Source of the DNA: Paenibacillus sp. MMS20-IR301
Lineage (GTDB): Bacteria; Bacillota; Bacilli; Paenibacillales; Paenibacillaceae
Assembly (NCBI RefSeq): GCF_032302195.1
Contig: NZ_CP135275.1
Location: forward strand, 1,302,001-1,366,000
DNA length: 64,000 nucleotides
Direction: 5' to 3'
This document shows, piece after piece, positions 8,137 through 18,166 of the stretch (positions are counted from its first letter, which is position 1; every line of letters begins with the position of its first letter). The notes beneath the pieces were generated by a model. The model ran no database searches and had not been told where the DNA came from. It saw only the letters and a program-made list of their open reading frames with translations. Both the position numbers and the translations under genes were made by a program.

Positions 8137-8180
8137 AAGCAACCTTTTATTCCGGAATCCGGGGTGAAAGGTTGCTTTTT
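8137..8180 (+). terminator. Rho-independent terminator after sucCD
   Basis: AAGCAACCTTT at 8137-8147 pairs perfectly with AAAGGTTGCTT at 8167-8177 across a 19-base loop, and the descending arm runs into a T-run ending at 8180. It separates sucCD from dprA. Confidence 0.88.
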
Positions 8181-8239
8181 GTGTTTATATGGCATACCCA
8201 CTAAGGAAGGACTGCCCTTCCGCATAGGAGCGAATACTT

Positions 8240-9358
8240 ATGGATAACCGGGAACTGTTGTTCGGCCTGAATGAAATGGAAGGTATTGGCTGGAAAAGTA
8301 TCGACAGGATATGCAAGGCGGGATTTTTGACGAATGAAGTCTTTTCCTGCAGTGCGGAGGATTGGGGGAAGGCTGGAATCAGCGGAAAAATGTCAGCAAA
8401 GCTCGCTGCTGATTTTGACGAATCATGGATTCGAAAACGGCGCTCTTTAATGGAAGAAAGCGGTGCTGCAATGGTGACGATTCTGGATGAAGACTACCCG
8501 GCCCAGCTGAAGGAAACGGCCCAGCCGCCATGGGTCCTGTATTACCGCGGCCGGCTTGCGCTGGCCTCCCGCCCTTCGGTAGCAATGGTCGGTACCCGTG
8601 TGCCCACAGCCTATGGACGCAAGGTAGGGGAGATGCTGGCAGAAGAATTGAGTGCGGGGGGGCTTACAGTGGTGAGCGGGCTGGCCCGGGGAATTGACAG
8701 CATCTGCCACGAAGCGGCGCTGGCCGGACCCGGAAGCACCATAGCAGTAGTAGCCACTGGTCTGGATAAGGTCTATCCGCCGGAAAACAGGGAGCTGGAG
8801 CGGCAGATTGCACGTGCCGGGCTGGTAATAAGCGAGTATCCGCTGGGTACGCCGAGCCACCCGGGACTATTCCCGCAGCGCAACCGCATCATTGCCGGGT
8901 TGTCGCTCGGAACCGTAGTTGTGGAAGCAGATCTGCGCAGCGGCTCGCTGATTACAGCTGACGCAGCACTTGAAGCGGGAAGGGATGTGTTTGCGGTTCC
9001 AGGTCCGTTGACCTCACCCAAAAGCAGAGGAGCGCTGGAGCTGATTAAGCAAGGCGCTAAGCTTGTAACCGGAGCGGCAGATATTATGGAAGAATACGTA
9101 TCTTATCTGCCTGCGAAGGGGCTGAAAGAGTCCTCAGCGGACGGTTTGGCAGGGCAATCCGGTGACGGGCAAATTGAAAAGAAATTGACAAGTGAGGAGC
9201 TGCACCTTTACCATATACTGCATCAAGGCCCTTTTTCCCTCGATGAGCTACTGGGATCTACGAGGTGGGATTTTGGACATTTGCATTCAGTTCTGTTATC
9301 TTTAATCATAAAAAAAGCGGTAACACAATTGCCGGGTGCAATTTATAAGGTAATTTAA
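8240..9358 (+). CDS. dprA: DNA-processing protein DprA (Smf)
   Basis: DprA binds single-stranded DNA entering during transformation and loads RecA. The 372 residues start with a helical, SAM-like N-terminal domain, then the Rossmann-fold DprA core: VAMVGTRVPTAYGRK near residue 115, SGLARGIDSICHEAAL, AVVATGLDKVYPPENR, and FPQRNRIIAGLS with VVEADLRSGSLITA. The C-terminus (about 300-372) is a winged-helix-like DprA C domain. The gene order sucD-dprA-topA is the same as in B. subtilis. With comM nearby, the window holds two transformation-related genes, but no uptake machinery is seen here. Confidence 0.95.
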   Translation: MDNRELLFGLNEMEGIGWKSIDRICKAGFLTNEVFSCSAEDWGKAGISGKMSAKLAADFDESWIRKRRSLMEESGAAMVTILDEDYPAQLKETAQPPWVLYYRGRLALASRPSVAMVGTRVPTAYGRKVGEMLAEELSAGGLTVVSGLARGIDSICHEAALAGPGSTIAVVATGLDKVYPPENRELERQIARAGLVISEYPLGTPSHPGLFPQRNRIIAGLSLGTVVVEADLRSGSLITADAALEAGRDVFAVPGPLTSPKSRGALELIKQGAKLVTGAADIMEEYVSYLPAKGLKESSADGLAGQSGDGQIEKKLTSEELHLYHILHQGPFSLDELLGSTRWDFGHLHSVLLSLIIKKAVTQLPGAIYKVI

Positions 9359-9459
9359 TATAGAAGGTATTGTGTAAAGCATAGGTTCTTGAGTCCCAAT
9401 CCGGTTATAACAGCGGATTCATGAAGACATTTGCTTACAAAATTTCGGGAGGAAAACCT

Positions 9460-11556
9460 ATGGCAGATGCGCTGGTTATTGTAGAATCACCATCAAAAGC
9501 GAAAACAATCGGGAAATATCTGGGCAGTAAATATATTGTGAAGGCCTCAATGGGGCATATTATTGATTTGCCGAAAAGTCAGATCGGTGTAGAAGTGGAG
9601 AATGATTTCAGCCCCAAATATATAACGATCCGCGGTAAGGGTTCTATATTGAAGGAACTCAAGGATGCCAGCAAAAAAGTGAAAAAAGTCTATCTCGCAG
9701 CTGACCCGGACCGTGAAGGGGAAGCTATTGCCTGGCATTTGGCGAATGCGCTGAATCTGGACAATACCCAGGAGTGCCGGGTAGTTTTTAATGAAATCAC
9801 GAAGCAGGCTGTTAAGGATGCATTTAAGACACCGCGCAAAATTAATATGGATCTGGTCAACGCCCAGCAGGCCCGGCGGATTCTGGACCGGCTGGTGGGA
9901 TACAAGATTAGCCCCCTATTATGGAAGAAAGTCAAAAAGGGCTTATCCGCCGGCCGGGTGCAATCGGTTGCGGTGAAGATTGTTATGGACCGTGAGAACG
10001 AAATCTCGGCTTTTGTACCGGTGGAATATTGGAGCATTACCGCAAAGCTGGCGATCCGCGACTCTGTATTCGAGGCCAAGTTCCATAAGCTGAACGGTAA
10101 TAAGAAGGAATTGAACCAGGAAAGCGATGTTCAGGAAGTGCTGGAAGCGATCAGGAATGCCGCCTTCAAGGTTCATGAGGTAAAAGAGAAGGAGAGGCAG
10201 CGTCATCCGTCCGCTCCGTTTACGACAAGCTCACTGCAGCAGGAGGCTGCGCGTAAGCTGGGCTTCCGCGCGTCCAAAACGATGTCTGTAGCCCAGCAGC
10301 TCTATGAAGGTGTTGAGCTGGGGAAAGAGGGCACCGTCGGTTTAATTACCTATATGCGTACAGACTCTACCCGGCTGTCTGTAACCGCGCAGGATGAAGC
10401 GAAAGAGCTGATCCTCGCCAAATACGGTGAGAAATTTGTTCCGGAGTCTCCGCGGCAATATTCCAAGAAAGCTGCCGGTGCCCAGGATGCGCATGAAGCG
10501 ATCCGCCCGACCTCGGCGCTCCGTGAGCCTGAGCTCGTGAAGGAATTTATGAGCCGCGACCAGCTCCGCCTGTATAAGCTGATCTGGGAACGTTTTATCT
10601 CCAGTCAAATGTCATCCGCCCTGCTTGATACACTTTCTGTGGATATTACAGCAGACACTGCAATTTTCCGTGCTGTCGGCTCCAAGGTGTCCTTCCCGGG
10701 GTTCATGAAGGTCTATGTGGAAGGCAATGATGACGGCACGACGGATGAAGATAAGTATCTGCCGCCGCTAAAGGCGGGAGATGAACTGATTAAACAGGAT
10801 ATCGAGCCGAAGCAGCATTTCACCCAGCCGCCGCCGAGATATACGGAAGCACGCCTGGTTAAGACGCTTGAAGAGCTGGGTATAGGCCGTCCAAGTACGT
10901 ATGCGCCTACGCTGGAAACGATCCAAAAACGCGGATATGTAGCTATTGAAGAGAAGAAATTTATGCCTACCGAGCTCGGAGAGCTGATCATAGAGCAGAT
11001 GGAAGAGTTTTTCCCGGAGATTCTTGATGTGGAATTCACAGCCCATATGGAAGGGGATCTTGACCATGTGGAAGAAGGCTCCGAGGATTGGGTAAAGGTG
11101 CTCGCCGAGTTCTATGAATCCTTTGAGAAACGGCTGCTCCATGCGGAAGAAGAAATGAAGGAAATTGAGATTAAAGATGAGGTCTCTGATGAGCTGTGCG
11201 AGAAATGCGGTAAGCCAATGGTCTATAAGCTGGGCCGTTTCGGCAAGTTCCTGGCCTGCTCGGGCTTCCCGGACTGCCGCAATACGAAGCCGATCATCAA
11301 GGATATTGGTGTCACCTGTCCGCAGTGTCATGAGGGCAAGGTTGTAGAGCGCCGCAGCAAGAAGGGGCGTGTCTTCTACGGCTGCGATCATTATCCGGAA
11401 TGCGACTTTGTGTCCTGGGACCGGCCATCTGTCAAGCCTTGTCCGGCTTGCGGCTCATGGATGGTAGAGAAGCGCAACAAGCAAGGCGTGAAGCTGCAGT
11501 GCACCTCTTGTGATCATACCGAGGCTGTGCTGGACAACGAAGAATTAGCAGAATAA
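9460..11556 (+). CDS. topA: DNA topoisomerase I (type IA)
   Basis: TopA relaxes negative supercoils. ATG 9460 follows GGGAGG and gives 698 residues, close to the 691 of B. subtilis; an ATG at 9421 lacks this spacing. The Toprim domain opens with [17 protein letters not shown] and has [16 protein letters not shown] around residue 80. The catalytic tyrosine is Tyr298 in [11 protein letters not shown]. The C-terminal part (about 580-698) has three Cys4 zinc-ribbon modules: CEKCGKP with CSGFPDC, CPQCHEG with CDHYPEC, and CPACGSW with CTSCDH. It is followed after about 20 bases by trmFO, in the conserved order. Confidence 0.97.
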   Translation: MADALVIVESPSKAKTIGKYLGSKYIVKASMGHIIDLPKSQIGVEVENDFSPKYITIRGKGSILKELKDASKKVKKVYLAADPDREGEAIAWHLANALNLDNTQECRVVFNEITKQAVKDAFKTPRKINMDLVNAQQARRILDRLVGYKISPLLWKKVKKGLSAGRVQSVAVKIVMDRENEISAFVPVEYWSITAKLAIRDSVFEAKFHKLNGNKKELNQESDVQEVLEAIRNAAFKVHEVKEKERQRHPSAPFTTSSLQQEAARKLGFRASKTMSVAQQLYEGVELGKEGTVGLITYMRTDSTRLSVTAQDEAKELILAKYGEKFVPESPRQYSKKAAGAQDAHEAIRPTSALREPELVKEFMSRDQLRLYKLIWERFISSQMSSALLDTLSVDITADTAIFRAVGSKVSFPGFMKVYVEGNDDGTTDEDKYLPPLKAGDELIKQDIEPKQHFTQPPPRYTEARLVKTLEELGIGRPSTYAPTLETIQKRGYVAIEEKKFMPTELGELIIEQMEEFFPEILDVEFTAHMEGDLDHVEEGSEDWVKVLAEFYESFEKRLLHAEEEMKEIEIKDEVSDELCEKCGKPMVYKLGRFGKFLACSGFPDCRNTKPIIKDIGVTCPQCHEGKVVERRSKKGRVFYGCDHYPECDFVSWDRPSVKPCPACGSWMVEKRNKQGVKLQCTSCDHTEAVLDNEELAE

Positions 11557-11578
11557 TTGTTCACAGGAGGAAAAGGAA

Positions 11579-12958
11579 TTGACAGAAACAGCTAAAGTAA
11601 CCGTAATTGGCGCCGGACTTGCCGGCAGCGAAGCCGCCTGGCAGATCGCCTCGCGCGGTGTTCCGGTCAGATTATACGAGATGCGTCCGGTGGTGAAGAC
11701 ACCGGCCCATCATACGGATCAATTCGCCGAGCTGGTCTGCAGCAACTCTCTGCGCGCGAATGGCCTGGGTAATGCAGTGGGGGTACTCAAGGAAGAAATG
11801 CGGCGCCTCGATTCGCTTGTGCTTGGAGCAGCAGACCGCCACGCAGTGCCTGCCGGCGGCGCACTGGCCGTAGACCGTGACGGATTCTCCGGGGAGATTA
11901 CATCGATGCTGCATAATCATCCGCTGGTTGAAGTCATAAATGAAGAACTTACGCATATACCGGAGGAAGGGATTGTAGTCATTGCTACCGGCCCGCTGAC
12001 CTCCCCGGCCTTGTCTTCCGAGATTAAAGGGCTGCTTGGCGAAGAGTATTTCTACTTCTATGATGCTGCTGCCCCGATTGTGGAGAAGGACAGCATCGAT
12101 ATGGGGAAGGTGTACCTGGCCTCCCGTTATGACAAGGGCGAAGCCGCTTACCTGAACTGTCCGATGACGGAAGAGGAATTTGATGTTTTTTATGATGCGC
12201 TGGTATCGGCCGAGACGGCTGCGCTGAAAGATTTCGAGAAAGAGATTTACTTTGAAGGCTGTATGCCGATTGAAATTATGATGAAGCGCGGCAAGCAGAC
12301 GGCATTGTTCGGTCCCATGAAGCCTGTGGGCCTGATGAATCCGCATACCGGCAAACTGCCTTACGCGGTTGTGCAGCTCCGTCAGGACAACGCTGCAGGT
12401 ACGCTGTACAATCTGGTCGGATTCCAGACCCATCTAAAGTGGGGGGAGCAAAAACGCGTGTTCTCGCTTATTCCCGGCCTGGAGAACGCTGAATATGTCC
12501 GCTATGGGGTAATGCACCGGAATACCTTCATTAACTCTCCGAAGCTCCTGCTTCCGACCTATCAGATGAAGGGACAGGAAAGACTGTTCTTCGCGGGCCA
12601 GATGACGGGTGTTGAAGGCTACGTCGAATCTGCGGCTTCGGGCATGATTGCCGGGATGAACGCCGCCAGAGCTGCGCTGGGAGAAGAAGGGCTTATCTTC
12701 CCGGAAGAGACTGTGCTCGGCAGTATGCCGGCCTATATTACTTCGGCAGACCCGGAGCATTTCCAGCCGATGAATGCCAACTTTGGACTCTTGCCAAAGC
12801 TTGAAACCAGATTCCGCAGCAAGAAGGACAAAAATGAACGTCTGGCTTACCGCGCCCTGGACAGCCTGGCTGCTTATGCTGCTGCCAAAGGCCTGGCTTA
12901 CAAGGAGCCTGAAGTCTCAGAAGCAGAGCCGGTGGCTGCGGATAGTCCGACGCAATAA
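11579..12958 (+). CDS. trmFO: tRNA m5U54 methyltransferase (folate/FAD-dependent)
   Basis: TrmFO uses FAD and methylene-tetrahydrofolate to make 5-methyluridine at position 54 in the T loop of tRNA. The 459 residues show the FAD-binding [14 protein letters not shown] near the N-terminus, then [25 protein letters not shown] with the conserved Cys, and [16 protein letters not shown] near the C-terminus. The start is TTG 11579, eight bases after AGGAGG (11565-11570). In B. subtilis the next gene is codV (xerC); here hslV begins only 30 bases downstream. Confidence 0.95.
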   Translation: MTETAKVTVIGAGLAGSEAAWQIASRGVPVRLYEMRPVVKTPAHHTDQFAELVCSNSLRANGLGNAVGVLKEEMRRLDSLVLGAADRHAVPAGGALAVDRDGFSGEITSMLHNHPLVEVINEELTHIPEEGIVVIATGPLTSPALSSEIKGLLGEEYFYFYDAAAPIVEKDSIDMGKVYLASRYDKGEAAYLNCPMTEEEFDVFYDALVSAETAALKDFEKEIYFEGCMPIEIMMKRGKQTALFGPMKPVGLMNPHTGKLPYAVVQLRQDNAAGTLYNLVGFQTHLKWGEQKRVFSLIPGLENAEYVRYGVMHRNTFINSPKLLLPTYQMKGQERLFFAGQMTGVEGYVESAASGMIAGMNAARAALGEEGLIFPEETVLGSMPAYITSADPEHFQPMNANFGLLPKLETRFRSKKDKNERLAYRALDSLAAYAAAKGLAYKEPEVSEAEPVAADSPTQ

Positions 12959-12988
12959 ACACTATCACACCTGGAGGTGTCCTAAATC

Positions 12989-13531
12989 ATGTTACCCAGC
13001 TTTCATGCGACAACGATTTGTGCGGTAAGACATAACGGCCATGCGGCAATCGCCGGCGACGGCCAGGTTACATTCGGAGAAAGTGTCATTATGAAGACGA
13101 CGGCGAAGAAGGTCCGCCGGCTGTACAGAGGTCAAGTGATTGCCGGTTTTGCAGGTTCCGTATCCGACGCGATTACATTATTTGAGAAGTTTGAAGGCAA
13201 GCTGGAGGAGCATCACGGCAATCTGCAGCGGGCTGCGGTAGAACTGGCCAAGGACTGGCGCCAGGACCGGATCCTGCGCAAGCTTGAGGCGCTGATGATT
13301 GTCATGGATAAGCAGGGTATGCTGCTCATCTCGGGAAATGGTGAAATTATCGAGCCGGATGATGATGTGCTGGCCATTGGCTCCGGCGGGAATTTCGCCC
13401 TGGCCTCCGGACGCGCACTGAAACGCCATGCAGCCCATCTGGAGGCAGCGGAGATTGCCCGGGAAGCGCTGCAGATTGCTTCTGAGATTTGTGTATACAC
13501 AAACTCCAATATTATTGTTGAACAATTATAG
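12989..13531 (+). CDS. hslV: ATP-dependent protease subunit HslV (ClpQ)
   Basis: HslV forms the double-hexamer peptidase core driven by HslU. The 180 residues match the family: [13 protein letters not shown] at the N-terminus, [25 protein letters not shown] and [16 protein letters not shown]. coli HslV uses a Thr exposed after Met removal, whereas B. subtilis ClpQ starts Met-Ser-Ser-Phe-His and is reported to use an N-terminal Ser. This protein starts Met-Leu-Pro-Ser-Phe-His, so the equivalent Ser is residue 4 and simple Met removal would not expose it. GGAGGT at 12973-12978 is well placed for ATG 12989, and no better in-frame start is visible. hslU follows. Confidence 0.95.
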   Translation: MLPSFHATTICAVRHNGHAAIAGDGQVTFGESVIMKTTAKKVRRLYRGQVIAGFAGSVSDAITLFEKFEGKLEEHHGNLQRAAVELAKDWRQDRILRKLEALMIVMDKQGMLLISGNGEIIEPDDDVLAIGSGGNFALASGRALKRHAAHLEAAEIAREALQIASEICVYTNSNIIVEQL

Positions 13532-13564
13532 GCATGGTGCCATAGAAAGAGGGAGGAAGTCACA

Positions 13565-14965
13565 ATGGTGAATCAATCGCTTACACCCCGCCAGATCGTA
13601 GCAGAGCTTGATAAATATATCGTTGGCCAGAAGCAGGCCAAGAAGTCCGTGGCGGTTGCGCTCCGCAACCGGTACCGGCGCAGTCTTTTATCGGAGGAGC
13701 TGCAGGATGAGGTTGTGCCCAAGAATATTCTGATGATTGGTCCTACGGGGGTCGGCAAAACAGAGATTGCCCGGCGCCTGGCCAAGCTTGTGCATGCCCC
13801 GTTCATCAAAGTGGAGGCTACCAAATTTACTGAAGTCGGATATGTAGGCCGTGATGTTGAATCCATGGTCCGCGATCTGGTGGAGACTTCCATCCGTATG
13901 GTCAAGCTTGAACGCACCGAGAAGGTGAAGGACCGGGCCGAAGAGCTTGCCAATGAGCGGATTGTAGCCATTCTCGTCCCTTCTGCTGCGAAAGGCAAAG
14001 CGCAGCGCAATCCGTTCGAGATGATTTTCGGCGGTAACAACGGAAGCAATGAGGATACCAAGGAGGAAGCAGAGGACGGAAGCCTGAGCGAGCGGCGCAG
14101 AGGCATTAAGTTCAAGCTGCTGGCCGGCCAGCTCGAAGACGATATCATTGAGATCGATGTGGAGGATACTACCCCGTCGATGATGGATATGTTTGCCGGA
14201 CAGGGCAACGACCAGATGGGCATGAACATGCAGGAAATGTTCGGCAATCTGCTGCCGAAGCGGACCAAGAAGCGCAAGCTTCCGATCCGGGAAGCGCGTA
14301 AAGTACTGATTCAGGATGAAGCAGCCAAGCTGATTGATACAGATGATATGATTCAGGAGTCGATAGCGCGTGCCGAGCAGTCCGGGATTATTTTCATTGA
14401 CGAGATCGACAAGGTGGCCAGCCAAGGCAAAGGCTCGGGGCCGGATGTATCCCGTGAAGGTGTGCAGCGTGATATTCTGCCGATCGTTGAGGGCTCAACC
14501 ATCATGACCAAATACGGGCCTGTGAAGACGGATTATGTGCTTTTCATCGCCGCTGGAGCTTTTCACATCGCTAAGCCTTCCGACCTGATTCCTGAGCTTC
14601 AGGGCCGTTTCCCGATCCGTGTGGAGCTGAGCAGCCTTACGCTTGAGGATTTCGTGTCCATTCTGACTGAGCCGAAGAACGCGCTGACTAAGCAGTACGT
14701 CCATTTGCTGCAGACGGAGAACATTGAAATCCAGTTCCAGAAGGAAGCCATCCACGAGATTGCCAAAATAGCGGCTTCGGTTAACCAGAATATGGAGAAT
14801 ATCGGGGCACGGCGCCTGCACACGATTCTGGAGAAGCTGCTGGAGGACCTCTCCTTCGAAGCGCCGGAGCTTACATTGGAGACAATGGTGATTACACCGG
14901 AGTATGTTCGCGAAAAGTTGGCAGGAATCGCGCAGGACCGCGACTTAAGCCAATATATCCTTTAA
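13565..14965 (+). CDS. hslU: ATP-dependent protease ATPase subunit HslU (ClpY)
   Basis: HslU is the AAA+ unfoldase ring that feeds substrates to HslV. The 466 residues show [16 protein letters not shown] at the N-terminus, Walker [15 protein letters not shown] near residue 58, the [15 protein letters not shown] pore region, and a long charged I-domain (about 110-250). Walker B is [11 protein letters not shown], and sensor/arginine elements appear in [12 protein letters not shown] and NIGARRLHT. It ends the hslVU pair; codY, the next gene in B. subtilis, is absent and a terminator lies at 15114-15150. Confidence 0.97.
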   Translation: MVNQSLTPRQIVAELDKYIVGQKQAKKSVAVALRNRYRRSLLSEELQDEVVPKNILMIGPTGVGKTEIARRLAKLVHAPFIKVEATKFTEVGYVGRDVESMVRDLVETSIRMVKLERTEKVKDRAEELANERIVAILVPSAAKGKAQRNPFEMIFGGNNGSNEDTKEEAEDGSLSERRRGIKFKLLAGQLEDDIIEIDVEDTTPSMMDMFAGQGNDQMGMNMQEMFGNLLPKRTKKRKLPIREARKVLIQDEAAKLIDTDDMIQESIARAEQSGIIFIDEIDKVASQGKGSGPDVSREGVQRDILPIVEGSTIMTKYGPVKTDYVLFIAAGAFHIAKPSDLIPELQGRFPIRVELSSLTLEDFVSILTEPKNALTKQYVHLLQTENIEIQFQKEAIHEIAKIAASVNQNMENIGARRLHTILEKLLEDLSFEAPELTLETMVITPEYVREKLAGIAQDRDLSQYIL

Positions 14966-15113
14966 TGCGACAGACAGCTAAAAATTTTGAATATAGGTAT
15001 ATCGAATTATTGCTATGCAAATTTAATTCGAAATTCATGCATTAAGTGGTAAAATATTCAATATAAAGGAATAAAATGTCACAAAAAAGGTAAAAAGTTG
15101 TAAAATCATGCTT

Positions 15114-15150
15114 TAAGCCCTCTCTTTTCAGAAAAGATAGGGCTTATTTC
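15114..15150 (+). terminator. Rho-independent terminator after hslU
   Basis: TAAGCCCTCTCTTTTC (15114-15129) pairs with GAAAAGATAGGGCTTA (15131-15146) with a single mismatch and a tight turn, followed by TTTC. It should end transcription from the topA-hslU side before the flagellar operon. Confidence 0.82.
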
Positions 15151-15213
15151 TTATTGTAATAATATACAAATTCTAAGAGAATCATAGTATGCGAGATTGA
15201 CATTTGAAGTATA

Positions 15214-15274
15214 TATCGACACCTTTCGACCTGTCGTCGACAAAACTATGAATAAATTAGCTTTTTTTGTCGAA
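15214..15274. promoter_or_regulatory. Cluster of Spo0A-box-like sequences upstream of flgB
   Basis: TTTGTCGAA at 15266-15274 matches the published Spo0A box core TGTCGAA on the + strand. TTTGTCGAC is present on the - strand at 15236-15244, and GTGTCGATA on the - strand at about 15214-15222. They surround a weak promoter-like TATGAA at 15247-15252. Binding by Spo0A~P is inferred from motif similarity only. Confidence 0.4.
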
Positions 15275-15341
15275 ACAAGCAGGAATTCGGAAGAAGTTGT
15301 GGAATTCTTTTCATTATGATAGGTTTGGAAGGGGGATCACC

Positions 15342-15749
15342 ATGGGTTTGCTGAACAGTGTCAGTTTTCAAAGATTGCAGGGAGGCCTTAATGCTGCCAC
15401 CAAACGACAAAGTGTTCTGGCTAATAACGTAGCAAATGCGGATACGCCGAACTTCAAACGCTCGGATGTCAGTTTTGAGAGTTTCCTGAAACAGCAGGAG
15501 AGTGGAATAAAACCAACACTGGCTGCGAGAGTATCTGATTCCCGCCATTTCCAATTCGGAGCAGTGTCCGCTGTGCCGGCTGCTGTTGTCACAACAGATG
15601 GAACAACCTCAATGAACAACAATGACAATAATGTGGATATGGACCGCGAACAGGCGCTCAGCGCCGAGAACCAGCTCAGGTACAATTCTTATGTTGAGCA
15701 GTTGAACAGTCAGATTACAATGATGCGTACAGTTGTGCAGGGAGGGTAA
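15342..15749 (+). CDS. flgB: Flagellar basal-body rod protein FlgB
   Basis: FlgB is the proximal rod subunit, exported by the flagellar type III system. ATG 15342 after GGAAGGGGG gives 135 residues starting MGLLNSVSFQRLQGG. The family hallmark LANNVANADTPNFKRSDVSF follows near residue 30, and the C-terminal helix reads LSAENQLRYNSYVEQLNSQ. The frame is open upstream to a TTG at 15267, but that part lacks family similarity. This is the first gene of the fla/che operon. Confidence 0.95.
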   Translation: MGLLNSVSFQRLQGGLNAATKRQSVLANNVANADTPNFKRSDVSFESFLKQQESGIKPTLAARVSDSRHFQFGAVSAVPAAVVTTDGTTSMNNNDNNVDMDREQALSAENQLRYNSYVEQLNSQITMMRTVVQGG

Positions 15750-15755
15750 TGAATT

Positions 15756-16205
15756 ATGAACTTTGGTAGCAGCTTTGGAATCAGCGCCTCGGCTTTAACC
15801 GCCCAGCGCCTGCGGATGGACGTAATCTCCTCCAATATCGCCAATGCCGAGACAACCAGAGCGTCTGTGGTGGACGGCAAAGCCGTACCGTACCGCCGGA
15901 AGCTCGTCGTACTCGAAACTGAGCAGCGGGACAGCTTTTCGGATATGCTGAATGCAAAAATGAACGCCGGCAGCACGGATGGCGTCAAGGTGAGCTCGAT
16001 CATTGAAGATGCTTCCCCGCTGAAGCCAGTGTACAATCCGAGCCATCCTGATGCGGATGCTGACGGATACGTGTACATGCCGAATGTGGATGTTACGAAG
16101 GAGATGGTCGATATGCTGTCTGCCTCACGTTCTTATGAAGCGAATGTCACGATGCTTAACGCGTCGAAGGCCATGGTCACCAAGGCGCTTGAAATCGGCC
16201 GCTGA
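15756..16205 (+). CDS. flgC: Flagellar basal-body rod protein FlgC
   Basis: A 149-residue rod subunit. The N-terminal ISASALTAQRLRMDVISSNIANAET is the standard rod/hook-family coiled-coil and 'ANxxT' signature. The C-terminal half has GYVYMPNVDVTKEMVDMLSASRSYEANVTMLN, which closes the coiled coil. It starts 6 bases after flgB, with GGGAGG just before the flgB stop acting as its ribosome site. It assembles with FlgB and FliE between the MS ring and distal rod. Confidence 0.96.
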   Translation: MNFGSSFGISASALTAQRLRMDVISSNIANAETTRASVVDGKAVPYRRKLVVLETEQRDSFSDMLNAKMNAGSTDGVKVSSIIEDASPLKPVYNPSHPDADADGYVYMPNVDVTKEMVDMLSASRSYEANVTMLNASKAMVTKALEIGR

Positions 16206-16232
16206 TTGAATTGACTTTTAGGGGGTTAACAA

Positions 16233-16541
16233 TTGATACAGAATTTATTGATCGGTACCCAGGCTGTTCAGCCTCTGGCCATGAAATCCGCAGCTGCCGA
16301 ATCGTCAGCCGTCCAGGGATCGGGACAAAGCTTTGGCTCTTATCTCGAGAATGCCCTTAACCAGGTTGCTGAGCAGGAACAGCAGGCTAAGGAAATGAGT
16401 AACAAATTTGTTTTGGGAGAGGTCAATATTGATGAAGCTATGATTTCCTCCCAACAGGCATTGCTGAGTTTGCAGCTGACTACACAAGTCCGGAACAAAG
16501 TGATTGAAGCCTATCAGGAAATTATGAGAACTCAAATCTAA
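16233..16541 (+). CDS. fliE: Flagellar hook-basal body protein FliE
   Basis: FliE joins the MS ring to the rod. The 102-residue protein starts at TTG 16233 after AGGGGG. The C-terminal two thirds, with FGSYLENALNQVAEQEQQAKEM, VNIDEAMISSQQALLSLQLTTQVRNKVIEAYQEIMRTQI, is typical FliE. The order flgB-flgC-fliE-fliF is conserved across Bacillales. Confidence 0.95.
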   Translation: MIQNLLIGTQAVQPLAMKSAAAESSAVQGSGQSFGSYLENALNQVAEQEQQAKEMSNKFVLGEVNIDEAMISSQQALLSLQLTTQVRNKVIEAYQEIMRTQI

Positions 16542-16575
16542 ATAATCCTAGCTACGTTTCGGATGGGGTGACACT

Positions 16576-18162
16576 GTGAATGAAAGATTGGCCCAGTACC
16601 GGGAAAAGGTTACCCAGTACTGGAACAGATTCAGCGGTAAACAGAAAATATTATTTTTCTCCACTCTGTTTATCATCATAATAGTAATCGTAGTTGTAAC
16701 TACGCAGTTATCTAAGACAGAATATGAAGTTGCTTTTCAGGATCTGGACAGTACCGATTCAGCAGGAGTCATGAGTTATTTGGATACATCGGGGATCTCT
16801 TACCGGTTAAGCCCGGATGGCAAGAGCATTTCAGTACCCAGCACTGATGCTGCGCGCATTAAGATAGCTATTGGTTCGCAGGGGATCGTACAGGAAGGCT
16901 CCATCGGGTACAAAGTATTTGATCAATCCTCTTCGATGATCGGCACTACGGACAATGAATTCAATGTGAAGTACAACAACGCCCTGAACGGCGAAGTTGA
17001 GCAGCTGATGAGAAGAATGCAGGGGATTAAAGATGTTAAGGTTCTGATTACCCTGCCGAAGGAAACTGTGTTTGTTGCACAGGAGAATCAGGAGAAGGCG
17101 CTGGCTTCAGTGGTGCTGACCTTCAATCCCGGATTTAGACCTACACAGGATAATATCGACGGATACTTCAATCTTGTGAAGACCGCCGTACCGAATTTAC
17201 CAATTGACAACATTACAATTACTAATAATGAGGTCGAATTGACGCCGACCGCAAGGGGCGGGCAAGCGGGTACGTCGAGCCAGGTGGAAGAGAATTTCGC
17301 TTTGCAGAAGAAGTTTGAAGAAGATGTCAAAAAAGATGTGAAGCAGTTTCTGAGTACGCTGACGGGTCCTGATAAGGTCGATGTCCTGGTATTCTCCAAG
17401 CTTAATTTCGATAAAGAAAACCGGCAGGAAGATCTCGTATTGCCTGTGGATGCGGAGAATATGAAAGGAATTGAAATCAGCTCGCAGATTATAAGCAATA
17501 CGTACTCGGGTCAGGGAAATACGACTGGAGGGGTTGCGGGAACGGGTTCGCAAGATGTCTCGGGATATCCTGCGGGGACTGACTCTGGCGCCTCATCTTC
17601 AGAGGAATCATCAGAAACGCGGAATTTCGAAGTAAACCGGATTACAAAGGATATCATTGCAAGCCCATATACTGTTAAAGATTTAACCATTAATGTCGCG
17701 GTTGAACCACCTACAGGACAAACAACTTTGGATGATGCCACTTCAGCGGCTATCCAGAACATTCTGGTCAATATCGTCCGTGCTTCACTGGCGGATTCAG
17801 GAAACACATATACCGATGCTGATCTTGCCAAAAAAGTGCTGGTGTACTCACAGCCATTCGGCAGTACAGCTGCTGCGGCCGCATCCGGCGGTCTGGCCAG
17901 CTGGATGATCTGGGCTATTGGCGGAGCAGCGCTGCTGGCGGGTGCCGGCGGAGGTTATCTGATCTACCGCAGCCGTAAGAGTAAGGAAGAAGAAGTGGAA
18001 GAAGATATTCCGCTGCAGGTTCCAACAGAATTCCCGTCGATTAATCTGGAAAGTGTGACGAATGAAAGCCAGGTCCGCAAGCAGCTGGAAAGTCTGGCCA
18101 AGAAAAAGCCGGATGAATTCGTAAATCTGCTGCGTACATGGCTCGCTGAAGAACAGAGGTGA
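16576..18162 (+). CDS. fliF: Flagellar MS-ring protein FliF
   Basis: FliF builds the membrane ring on which the motor and export gate assemble. The 528 residues have a first membrane segment near 25-45 (ILFFSTLFIIIIVIVVVTTQ), the ring-building YscJ/FliF domain (about 50-220, with VLITLPKE and ASVVLTFNPGF), and a Ser/Gly-rich loop near 320-350. A second membrane segment follows near 435-458, with a charged cytoplasmic tail that binds FliG. The start is GTG 16576 after GGGGTGAC. fliG follows 4 bases after the stop. Confidence 0.97.
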   Translation: MNERLAQYREKVTQYWNRFSGKQKILFFSTLFIIIIVIVVVTTQLSKTEYEVAFQDLDSTDSAGVMSYLDTSGISYRLSPDGKSISVPSTDAARIKIAIGSQGIVQEGSIGYKVFDQSSSMIGTTDNEFNVKYNNALNGEVEQLMRRMQGIKDVKVLITLPKETVFVAQENQEKALASVVLTFNPGFRPTQDNIDGYFNLVKTAVPNLPIDNITITNNEVELTPTARGGQAGTSSQVEENFALQKKFEEDVKKDVKQFLSTLTGPDKVDVLVFSKLNFDKENRQEDLVLPVDAENMKGIEISSQIISNTYSGQGNTTGGVAGTGSQDVSGYPAGTDSGASSSEESSETRNFEVNRITKDIIASPYTVKDLTINVAVEPPTGQTTLDDATSAAIQNILVNIVRASLADSGNTYTDADLAKKVLVYSQPFGSTAAAAASGGLASWMIWAIGGAALLAGAGGGYLIYRSRKSKEEEVEEDIPLQVPTEFPSINLESVTNESQVRKQLESLAKKKPDEFVNLLRTWLAEEQR

Positions 18163-18166
18163 AGGA

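Larger units (their letters stand above)
14966..15341 (+). other. AT-rich 376-bp region between hslU and flgB
   Basis: No gene is visible; in B. subtilis codY occupies this interval. The first half is very AT-rich and includes a possible extended -10 (TGGTAAAAT ending at 15055). Next comes the terminator at 15114-15150, a TTGACA at 15197-15202, and a cluster of TGTCGA motifs at 15214-15274. The flgB Shine-Dalgarno (GGAAGGGGG) precedes ATG 15342. Confidence 0.7.

Noticed and set aside
9421..9459. ATG 9421 as the topA start
   Set aside because: GGGAGG lies 8 bases before ATG 9460 and family proteins begin at that point.
15197..15202. TTGACA upstream of flgB as a sigma-A -35
   Set aside because: No acceptable -10 lies 16-18 bases downstream (the position reads CACCTT).
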